Shown here: positions 34,560-41,438 of the stretch, one piece after another
How the letters are laid out: every line of letters begins with the position of its first letter
Position numbering within the stretch: position 1 is the stretch's first letter
Source: Chitinophagaceae bacterium
Lineage (GTDB): Bacteria; Bacteroidota; Bacteroidia; Chitinophagales; Chitinophagaceae
DNA: 47,849 bases
Direction: 5' to 3'
Assembly (NCBI GenBank): GCA_947447265.1
Contig: CANFKC010000040.1
Coordinates: 1 to 47,849 of the forward strand
Program-made: the position numbers and the translations under genes
Notes under the pieces: model-generated
Seen by the model: the letters and a program-made list of their open reading frames with translations, nothing else
The model's database searches: none
What the model was told of the DNA's origin: nothing

Positions 34560-35423
34560 TTGGTCTATTACATCGGCATCCCGTTTATTTATTTGCTGTC
34601 GCTATTGCCATTCCCGGTATTGTATTTTATTTCGTGGCTGATTTACGGTCTGCTATACTATATAGTGGGATATCGCAAGGCGGTAGTTATGGAAAACCTC
34701 CGCAACTCATTTCCCCAAAAAAGTGAGCAGGAGATCAAGGCTATCTGTAAGGCATATTACCGTTACTTATGCGACCTGTTTCTGGAAACATTTAAAACCC
34801 TGACTATTAGTAAAGAAGCCATGCTGGCCCATTGTAAAATGAGTCCGGAGGCCAAAGCCATTTTTGATAAACTCGCGGCAGATAAGCAGAGCGCAATACT
34901 GGTTTTGGGGCATTATGGCAACTGGGAATGGGCAGGAAATACGTTCAGCCTCACCTGTAACCAGCAACTGTATGTTATATATCACCCGATTGGTAACAAA
35001 AACTTTGACGAACTGATGTATAAAATGCGTACGCGTTTCGGTACAAAACTCATTTCCATGAAAAATACCTACAAGGAAATGCTCGGCCAGAAAGCAGAAC
35101 TGAATGTTACCGCCTTTATTGCTGACCAGACCCCTTCATCGCAAAACGCATACTGGACCACGTTCTTAAACCAGGACACCCCCGTTTTCCGCGGCACAGA
35201 AACCATTGCTAAAAAGCTGGATAGGCCAGTGGTATACATGTCAATTGACAAAGTAAAGCGCGGTTATTATGTTATGAACGCTGAAATGCTTTGCACCAAT
35301 TCCACCGCCATGACCGAAGGCGAAATTTCAGAATTACACACCCGCCGCCTTGAAAAAGACATCATAGCCCGGCCCGAGACCTGGTTATGGTCGCACCGGA
35401 GGTGGAAGCATAAGCGTAGCTAA
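34560..35423 (+). CDS. Lysophospholipid acyltransferase family protein (LpxL/HtrB-like)
   Basis: Inner-membrane acyltransferase, 287 residues, of the type that adds a late acyl chain to lipid A or related lipids. The N-terminal hydrophobic stretch (YIGIPFIYLLSLLPFPVLYF) anchors it. The catalytic H-x4-(D/E) motif is in LVLGHYGNWEWAG (near residue 120); FIADQTPSSQNAYWT and the closing RPETWLWSHRRWKHK are also typical of the LpxL/MsbB family. No ATG exists in the upstream frame; TTG 34560 is the start, consistent with the promoter. The enzyme may act on lipid A or on an aminolipid; which cannot be told. Its stop is 26 bases before a repeat copy. Confidence 0.85.
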   Translation: MVYYIGIPFIYLLSLLPFPVLYFISWLIYGLLYYIVGYRKAVVMENLRNSFPQKSEQEIKAICKAYYRYLCDLFLETFKTLTISKEAMLAHCKMSPEAKAIFDKLAADKQSAILVLGHYGNWEWAGNTFSLTCNQQLYVIYHPIGNKNFDELMYKMRTRFGTKLISMKNTYKEMLGQKAELNVTAFIADQTPSSQNAYWTTFLNQDTPVFRGTETIAKKLDRPVVYMSIDKVKRGYYVMNAEMLCTNSTAMTEGEISELHTRRLEKDIIARPETWLWSHRRWKHKRS

Positions 35424-35448
35424 GGCTCACTTAATTGATCTCGTATTT

Positions 35449-35498
35449 CTCGTCCGCGTTTACAACGCGAATGCCCCGGATTGGCGTTTGTAACGGCA
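35449..35498. repeat. Double-hairpin repeat, copy 4
   Basis: Variant of the unit (CGTCCGCGTTTACAACGCGA, then TTGGCGTTTGTAACGGC). Both stems are slightly degenerate. It is followed by the promoter of kynU. Confidence 0.75.
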
Positions 35499-35557
35499 GC
35501 ACAAAACACGCTGCGTGAACATTGCATAATACTATTTCCCGTTTCGCATATCTCGCT

Positions 35558-35565
35558 TACTTTTG
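35558..35565 (+). promoter_or_regulatory. -7 element of kynU
   Basis: TACTTTTG, an exact TAnnTTTG match, 15 bases before ATG 35581. An in-frame TTG at 35563 falls inside it and is not the start. Confidence 0.55.
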
Positions 35566-35580
35566 CACAAATTTTCTTAC

Positions 35581-36840
35581 ATGGCTCCCTTCGAAGCTTC
35601 ACTTGCATTTGCCCAAAGTTTAGACCAGGTTGATATATTATTTCCATTCCGCGAGCGTTTTTTGTTCCCGCAACATGATGGTCGTGACGTAAATTATTTT
35701 TGTGGTAATTCACTGGGGTTACAGCCAAAGGCTGTTTCGTTCCTGATGCAAAATGAATTGGAAGACTGGGCGAAGTACGGTGTTGAAGGGCATTTTAATG
35801 CCAGGTACCCATGGTTTTCGTACCATCATTTCTTTAACGAAAGGCTAGCTGCAATAGTTGGGGCCGATAAAGACGAAGTGGTGGCAATGAATACGCTTAC
35901 GGTAAATCTGCACCTGCTCATGCAATCATTTTACAGGCCGGAAGGTGGCAGGTATAAAATACTCATGGAGGCAGGCGCATTTCCAAGCGATCAATATGCC
36001 ATGGAAACGCAGGTGCGCATGCATGGCTTCGATCCGTATGATGCCATAATTGAGATTGCTCCAAGAGAAGGCCAGCACACAATTGACGAGCAGGATATTT
36101 ATGATGCCATAACTGCAGCAGGCGATACGCTTGCGGTTGTAATGATAGGTGGGGTCAACTACTATACCGGACAATTTTTTGATCTGGAAAAAATTACGGC
36201 TGCTGCCCATGAAGTGGGCGCCTATGCAGGGTTTGACCTCGCACATGCCGTTGGCAACATACCCCTGAAATTGCACGACTGGAACGTTGATTTTGCATGT
36301 TGGTGTTCTTATAAATACCTTAATTCAGGTCCTGGTGCTGTGGGTGGGGTCTACGTGCATGAAAAATATGGCAACAATCCTTCTTTCTTCAGGCTTGCTG
36401 GTTGGTGGGGTAATGATGAAAAGACCCGTTTTAAAATGCAGAAAGGTTTTGTGCCTCAAAAGGGCGCGGCCAGCTGGCAAATGAGTAACGCACCGGTTTT
36501 TAACATGGTTGCGCTTAACGCTTCGCTCGATATTTATGAAAAGGCAGGCATGCCAGCCTTACGCGAAAAAAGCGAATCACTCACCGGCTACCTTGAATTT
36601 TTATTGAAAAAATTAGATAATCTTTCGTTCGAAATAATTACGCCAACCAACCCTAAACAACGGGGTTGCCAGGTATCGATGCTGTTTAAAGAAAATGGTC
36701 GGGAAGTATTTGACCGCCTTACAGAAAATGGCGTTATTGCCGACTGGCGCGAACCCACTGTAATCAGGGTTGCCCCTGTGCCGCTTTACAATACCTACGA
36801 AGATGTGTATAAGCTGTACGAAGTGATGGCAGGTTTTTAG
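35581..36840 (+). CDS. kynU: Kynureninase
   Basis: PLP enzyme that cleaves kynurenine to anthranilate and alanine (or 3-hydroxykynurenine to 3-hydroxyanthranilate). Residues 1-419 from ATG 35581. Landmarks are FCGNSLGLQPKAV, VVAMNTLTVNLHLLM, the cofactor-binding AGFDLAHAVGNIPL (near 213) and the PLP-lysine strand in CWCSYKYLNSGPGAVGGVYVHEKYG (Lys near 245). C-terminal ADWREPTVIRVAPVPLYNTYEDV matches the family. The enzyme belongs to tryptophan catabolism or to NAD synthesis by the kynurenine route; no other gene of the route is adjacent. Confidence 0.93.
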   Translation: MAPFEASLAFAQSLDQVDILFPFRERFLFPQHDGRDVNYFCGNSLGLQPKAVSFLMQNELEDWAKYGVEGHFNARYPWFSYHHFFNERLAAIVGADKDEVVAMNTLTVNLHLLMQSFYRPEGGRYKILMEAGAFPSDQYAMETQVRMHGFDPYDAIIEIAPREGQHTIDEQDIYDAITAAGDTLAVVMIGGVNYYTGQFFDLEKITAAAHEVGAYAGFDLAHAVGNIPLKLHDWNVDFACWCSYKYLNSGPGAVGGVYVHEKYGNNPSFFRLAGWWGNDEKTRFKMQKGFVPQKGAASWQMSNAPVFNMVALNASLDIYEKAGMPALREKSESLTGYLEFLLKKLDNLSFEIITPTNPKQRGCQVSMLFKENGREVFDRLTENGVIADWREPTVIRVAPVPLYNTYEDVYKLYEVMAGF

Positions 36841-36873
36841 TGCCTGCCAAGCTGATCCAAAATAAAACCAGGC

Positions 36874-36955
36874 ACTCGTCCGCGTTTGTAACGCGGATGC
36901 CACGGACCGGCGTTTGTAACGCCAGTACAAACTCCAGGCGTGTAACGCGGATACC
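36874..36955. repeat. Double-hairpin repeat, copy 5, with an extra half unit
   Basis: The best copy here: CCGCGTT-TGT-AACGCGG (36881-36897) then, after ATGCCACGGA, GGCGTT-TGT-AACGCC (36909-36923). A third partial stem (AGGCGTGTAACGCGGATACC) follows to 36955, then CCCTTC and GAAGGG pieces of the other hairpin family. Confidence 0.85.
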
Positions 36956-37068
36956 CCTTCTGCTTCCACGAAGGGCAGTGAGGGGTCCCCTTAATCTTTC
37001 GTTATATTAGTGTGCCAGTCCTACGCCTGTCGCGTTCGTCGCTTCATTAATCATGACAATGGCGTAAA

Positions 37069-38592
37069 TTGCACAAAAAAAACATCATTGTGCGTAAGGC
37101 CATTTTTCTAATAATATTCCTGTTCATTGTTAATTCCGGTCGAGCCATAGAGGCCGTTATGTCGCATTCCATCTTCTACCTGGCTGACCCGATTTACGAT
37201 GGCAACATCAACCCGCTCATGGAAGCCTACTGGCAGGTAAACGCTAAAACGGTCCATTTCAGCACGAATAGCGAAAAAGGTATTATTGCACGTCTGCTGG
37301 TCGACGTTTCCATTAAAAACGATACTGGCCGTATCATTAAAGAAGACAATTACATTTACCAGACCAGGCCATGCGCCAATGTAGCAGAACTGGCTGACCT
37401 GAACATACTGGAACTAAAGCGTTACCTGCTGACACCAGGTTTCATGAAAGTAGTGATTCGGCTTACTGACCTTAATGACACCACAAACCGGATTACCCTG
37501 ACGGATACCTTTACCGTGCCCAAAGTAACCAAACAGCCTTTTTACAGCAGCGTAGAACTTATTGATTCGTTTTTTGATTCTGATGTCAGAAGCCCTTTCC
37601 GTAAGCATGGTAAACAGTACATACCGCTTTGCGAATCATTCTACGATGCCTACAGAACTTCGCTTAGTTACTATATAGAATCTTACCAGCTAAAGAATAT
37701 TGATAAGTCCGATTATCCGTTGATACAATCCGTCTTTATTTCAAAGAATGACAAAGGGCCTTTATCAGAGTCGTATCTGCGCATAGATACAATTACGAAT
37801 CCGGAAACAGGATTTATTTCCGGCAAGTTCGATATCCATAAACTGGTCTCCGGTAATTATTATGTGAATGTAATGTTAGGCACTAAGCTACATAAGACAA
37901 TTGCTTCAAGATCAATCTTTTTTCAGCGGTTGAATAATTACAAGAATACGGAACAAGTGGTCGCGCAGAAGGTGGCTATGGATACCGGACTGGAAAAAGT
38001 AAATGTGGTTGACCTCAACAAAACTTTCCTGGCCAAATACAAACTGCCGCAAATTACGGCCATACTCAAAATGTTATTGCCGGTTGTTGATGCTGCTGGA
38101 ATTAACACTATCGAAGGCTTTTTAAGCAAGCCTGATGAAAATTATATGCGTTACTTTATTTACAATTATTTCCAGACGATCGATGCAAAAAAGCCTGAAA
38201 ACGCATGGAAAGAATATTCTGATAAGGTAACCGAGGCCAATAAAAAGTACAATAGCCATGGTAAGCCGGGCTATGAAACGGAGCGGGGTTTTATGTTTTT
38301 ACGTTATGGCCAACCTTCAGAAATTGTCACACAGCTGCATGAAAAAGGTTCCCGCCCTTACGAAATCTGGCAGTATAATATATTGAAAGACAGGCAGGGG
38401 AGAGACCTGAATAACCTTGTTATTCTGTTCTTCAAGCAGGACGAGACCGACTTTGACTTCCGGGTATTGCACAGTAATATCAGTGGAGAATTGCATAATG
38501 CAGCATGGCGCACCTACTTGTACAATCCGCAAGAGGGTACCAGTACGGACAATGTAATGAGCGCCGCAGAACAGTATATCGGTACAAAATAG
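37069..38592 (+). CDS. GWxTD domain-containing protein
   Basis: Exported protein of about 507 residues. A signal peptide (KKNIIVRKAIFLIIFLFIVNSGRA) is followed by a beta-rich N-terminal region and a C-terminal GWxTD-type domain, seen in TERGFMFLRYGQPSEIV, SRPYEIWQYNI and NLVILFFKQ, near residues 400-460. The GWxTD family is found in Bacteroidota and related phyla, and no function is established. The start is TTG 37069 or GTG 37093; no ATG is available upstream, and TAAATTG at 37065-37071 looks like a weak -7 element, which would favour the GTG. It lies between two repeat-bearing gaps. Confidence 0.8.
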   Translation: MHKKNIIVRKAIFLIIFLFIVNSGRAIEAVMSHSIFYLADPIYDGNINPLMEAYWQVNAKTVHFSTNSEKGIIARLLVDVSIKNDTGRIIKEDNYIYQTRPCANVAELADLNILELKRYLLTPGFMKVVIRLTDLNDTTNRITLTDTFTVPKVTKQPFYSSVELIDSFFDSDVRSPFRKHGKQYIPLCESFYDAYRTSLSYYIESYQLKNIDKSDYPLIQSVFISKNDKGPLSESYLRIDTITNPETGFISGKFDIHKLVSGNYYVNVMLGTKLHKTIASRSIFFQRLNNYKNTEQVVAQKVAMDTGLEKVNVVDLNKTFLAKYKLPQITAILKMLLPVVDAAGINTIEGFLSKPDENYMRYFIYNYFQTIDAKKPENAWKEYSDKVTEANKKYNSHGKPGYETERGFMFLRYGQPSEIVTQLHEKGSRPYEIWQYNILKDRQGRDLNNLVILFFKQDETDFDFRVLHSNISGELHNAAWRTYLYNPQEGTSTDNVMSAAEQYIGTK

Positions 38593-38630
38593 CTGTCCCT
38601 TATTCCTCTACCGAAATATGTTAAGTATCA

Positions 38631-38735
38631 CTCGTCCGCGTTTCTAACGCGGATGCCGCGGAATGGCGTTTGTAACGCCTGTATAAAACCGCTCCACTGC
38701 AAAATATGCGGTACTCGTCCGCGTTTGTAACGCCA
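38631..38735. repeat. Double-hairpin repeat, copies 6 and 6b
   Basis: Copy 6 (38631-38679) has a first stem CCGCGTT-TCT-AACGCGG and a second GGCGTT-TGT-AACGCC. Copy 6b (38713-38735) reads CGTCCGCGTTTGTAACGCC and goes straight into AGTATAAAACC: the first half-stem of hairpin one has been joined to the second half of hairpin two, as expected from recombination or slippage between the identical GCGTTTGTAACGC cores. Confidence 0.85.
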
Positions 38736-38779
38736 GTATAAAACCTCAGCCCTGCGCCACGGTGCAGACTTAAATTTCA

Positions 38780-38800
38780 CCCTTCTCCTTTGGAGAAGGG
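38780..38800. repeat. Hairpin element in front of the endonuclease gene end
   Basis: CCCTTCTCC-TTT-GGAGAAGGG, followed by CAGGGGATGAGG. I know similar strings as intergenic repeats in Bacteroidota; a partial relative is at 36955-36985. It lies 17 bases beyond the stop of the minus-strand endonuclease gene and could end transcription, though it lacks a T run. Confidence 0.55.
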
Positions 38801-38816
38801 CAGGGGATGAGGTCCC

Positions 38817-39908
38817 TTACTCAATAACAACCTTCCTCACTTCCGTACCATACGTGCAGTTAATGCGAACAATGTACAACCCATGTGCCCATGATGCAGT
38901 GTTCAAAGAGGCTTCGTTGCTAGTTGAGTTAAGTGTAGAAGTGGTAAACAGAGCCTGCCCGTTAATATTCAATACAGCAATACTGCCCACTTCATTGTCA
39001 ACTCCATTTTGCCAGTTGATAGATAGGGTGCTGTTGGCAGGGTTGGCATTTATGTAAATATATTGGTCAGTAGGTGTTACTTCACCAATTGCGTTTACAC
39101 AGGTGGTTGTTCCCCAGATGCAATCTGCAAACTCAGGGTGATCGATAAATGGGTTGCGGTTATTTTGCAAAGCATAGGCTTTATTATTCCTGTTAATTTC
39201 TTTAGCGCTAACCGGGTCGTTATGGTGCCATTCCAGCAGCATCTGTATTGCCCATGGCTTAAAGCTGATACCGGTAGCCATTTCCCAGCTAATAAAGTTG
39301 GAACTGTCCGCTCCATAATAGCACGTCGCCATATAGAAATAAGTTCGGGCAATATCTCCCTTAAAAGAATCGAGCGGCTCATAGCAATTGCCAGATGGTG
39401 CGCCAGTATAAGTGTTAGGGCCTAGTTTGCTGCCATTGGTAAACGTAAGGCTAACAGAGCCACCCACAATACCGTAGGGTAGGTCGCCGCGCTGGTTATT
39501 TACATAGTAATCGGTTGGTATCACTTCAAAAAGGTCACTTACCATCGGGGGCAACCTTGAGAACTTGCTTTGTGGCCAGCAGTGTTCCCTATTGTAACAA
39601 CCACCTTCTGCGCTTGGGCTGCTACCGCTGCATTGGTCAGTACCCAAAGTATATTGGTAGGCAGGAGTACCGCCGGGGATGTCAGAATACATGTCCCATA
39701 GCTTGCCGCTTGGCTTTACATCAGTGGTATAGTAGGCATTCCATAGACCCGGTGTGTATGTTAATTCGGTATGCGGCCTTATTATGTTTCGTAGTGCAAC
39801 CCTCAATGTGGAACCAGAACCAATAGCTGTGTTATAGTAACCAAGCGGGATTTGTGCAACAGCTAAAAAGGGAATGCAGAATGACAGGGAAAGGATGATT
39901 TTTTTCAT
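38817..39908 (-). CDS. Endonuclease I family protein with T9SS sorting domain
   Basis: Secreted nuclease of 363 residues. Signal peptide MKKIILSLSFCIPFLAVAQ. The endonuclease I domain (about 20-250) has YNREHCWPQSKFS, the His-metal motif of the family (near residue 108), GDIARTYFYMATCYYG, and WHHNDPVSAKEINRNNKAYALQNNRNPFIDHPEF. The last 80 residues are a type A T9SS sorting domain (YIYINANPANSTLSINW, then VLNINGQAL, and ending GLYIVRINCTYGTEVRKVVIE), so the enzyme crosses the outer membrane by the type IX system. It may supply phosphate or nucleotides from extracellular DNA. The start is ATG 39908. Confidence 0.92.
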   Translation of the reverse strand: MKKIILSLSFCIPFLAVAQIPLGYYNTAIGSGSTLRVALRNIIRPHTELTYTPGLWNAYYTTDVKPSGKLWDMYSDIPGGTPAYQYTLGTDQCSGSSPSAEGGCYNREHCWPQSKFSRLPPMVSDLFEVIPTDYYVNNQRGDLPYGIVGGSVSLTFTNGSKLGPNTYTGAPSGNCYEPLDSFKGDIARTYFYMATCYYGADSSNFISWEMATGISFKPWAIQMLLEWHHNDPVSAKEINRNNKAYALQNNRNPFIDHPEFADCIWGTTTCVNAIGEVTPTDQYIYINANPANSTLSINWQNGVDNEVGSIAVLNINGQALFTTSTLNSTSNEASLNTASWAHGLYIVRINCTYGTEVRKVVIE

Positions 39909-40059
39909 GAATTGCGTTTCAGCAAAAGTAGGGGATAAGTGGTAAATAAACTGCTTGCGTGCAAAGCCTTCCTGTGTTAAGTTGCTGGTGCCTTAACTGT
40001 CATTCTTACCTTATTATTAAAACCAATAGTGAAATAGGTATTTATTCACTAGATAAAGT

Positions 40060-40067
40060 GATATTTG
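40060..40067 (+). promoter_or_regulatory. Probable -7 element of bshA
   Basis: GATATTTG differs from TAnnTTTG at the first base only and is 16 bases before ATG 40084. Confidence 0.4.
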
Positions 40068-40083
40068 CAGCCACAACTGCAAT

Positions 40084-41235
40084 ATGAAAATAGGTATAGT
40101 TTGTTACCCCACCTTCGGTGGTAGTGGTGTTCTAGCAACTGAACTTGGAATGGCTCTTTCTGACAAGGGTTATGAGGTGCACTTTATTACCTATGAACAG
40201 CCAGTTAGGCTTAGTCAGAGTTTCCATCCCAACATCTATTTTCATGAAGTGAAGGTGCCAACATATCCGCTGTTTGCATTTCCGCCTTACGAAACTGCTC
40301 TTGCCAGTGCCATGGTCAATGTGATCATGAATAACAAACTCGATCTGTTGCACCTGCATTATGCAATACCACATGCCTCGGCTGCGTTTTTTGCCCGCCA
40401 GATACTTAAAAAATCCGGTCTCGATATACCTTTTATCACCACGCTGCATGGTACTGATATAACATTGGTGGGCAAAGACCCGACCTATGCACCTGTAGTT
40501 ACTTTTTCCATAAATGAAAGTGATGCTATTACTGCGGTATCCGATAGCCTTAAAGAAGAAACGCTCCGTTCGTTTAAAATAGAGAAGGAAATTCACGTAA
40601 TTCCCAATTTTGTTGATGTAAAACGGTTCCACCAGACTGATAAAGACCACTTCAAGCAAATGCTTGCACCTGATGGCGAGCGCATACTGGTGCATGTTTC
40701 TAATTTCAGGGCGGTAAAACGGGTAGCTGATGTAATTCATATCTTCAATAATGTCCGTAAGGAAATTCCGTCGAAACTATTAATGATAGGCGACGGCCCC
40801 GACAGGCAAATGTCCGAAGACCTTGCTCGTGAACTTGGTATTTATAACGATATCCGTTTCCTGGGCAAACAAGAGCAGATTAGCGAAATCCTCAGCATTT
40901 CAGACCTGTTTCTGTTACCATCTGAAACAGAAAGCTTCGGTCTTTCCGCACTGGAGGCTATGGCCTGCAGTGTGCCCGTAATTTCTAGTAATGCCGGTGG
41001 TCTGCCTGAAATCAACATCCAGGGCAAAACTGGCTACCTTAGTGATGTGGGAGACATTAATGATATGTCAGCAAATGCATTACTTATATTGCGAGACGAT
41101 GCGCAACTTAAGCACTTCAAAAAGGAAGCGATTGCTCAGGCACGCAAATTTGAAAGGCAGCACATCATTCCAATGTATGAACAATTGTATCACGACGTGG
41201 TGCAGAACTGCAAGCAAATGCCGATAGAGGAATAA
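40084..41235 (+). CDS. bshA: N-acetyl-alpha-D-glucosaminyl L-malate synthase
   Basis: First enzyme of bacillithiol synthesis; transfers GlcNAc from UDP-GlcNAc to L-malate. GT-B glycosyltransferase, 383 residues. The N-terminal half shows the UDP-sugar and malate site GIVCYPTFGGSGVLATELG (residues 4-22) and TLHGTDITLVG. The C-terminal half has IGDGPDRQM and the retaining-GT motif ESFGLSALEAMACSVPVISSNAGGLPE, which together with the N-terminal motif is diagnostic for BshA among family 4 glycosyltransferases. No bshB or bshC is in the window. The start is ATG 40084, 16 bases after a -7-like element. Confidence 0.95.
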   Translation: MKIGIVCYPTFGGSGVLATELGMALSDKGYEVHFITYEQPVRLSQSFHPNIYFHEVKVPTYPLFAFPPYETALASAMVNVIMNNKLDLLHLHYAIPHASAAFFARQILKKSGLDIPFITTLHGTDITLVGKDPTYAPVVTFSINESDAITAVSDSLKEETLRSFKIEKEIHVIPNFVDVKRFHQTDKDHFKQMLAPDGERILVHVSNFRAVKRVADVIHIFNNVRKEIPSKLLMIGDGPDRQMSEDLARELGIYNDIRFLGKQEQISEILSISDLFLLPSETESFGLSALEAMACSVPVISSNAGGLPEINIQGKTGYLSDVGDINDMSANALLILRDDAQLKHFKKEAIAQARKFERQHIIPMYEQLYHDVVQNCKQMPIEE

Positions 41236-41438
41236 TGTGTGCTTTTTGAATGACAAACTACTGAATGTCAGTTCTTTAGACTATTTTTTTTGAAGTGTTT
41301 TCTCTATTTATTTAATTATCCCAGAGAAATTCTCGCCACTTTCCACTTAAGGTTAACTTAACGTCTTGGTAATAATTTGATAACATCGGGGAAACATTCA
41401 CGCAAGGTTGTGTGTATAATTTCGTGCCAAAAAAAATA

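Noticed and set aside
36613-36969. Minus-strand open frame over the kynU end
   Set aside because: It is antisense to kynU and runs through a repeat copy; the same SVASALQTRT peptide appears at another repeat copy (13347-13532), which shows that it is a translation of the repeat.
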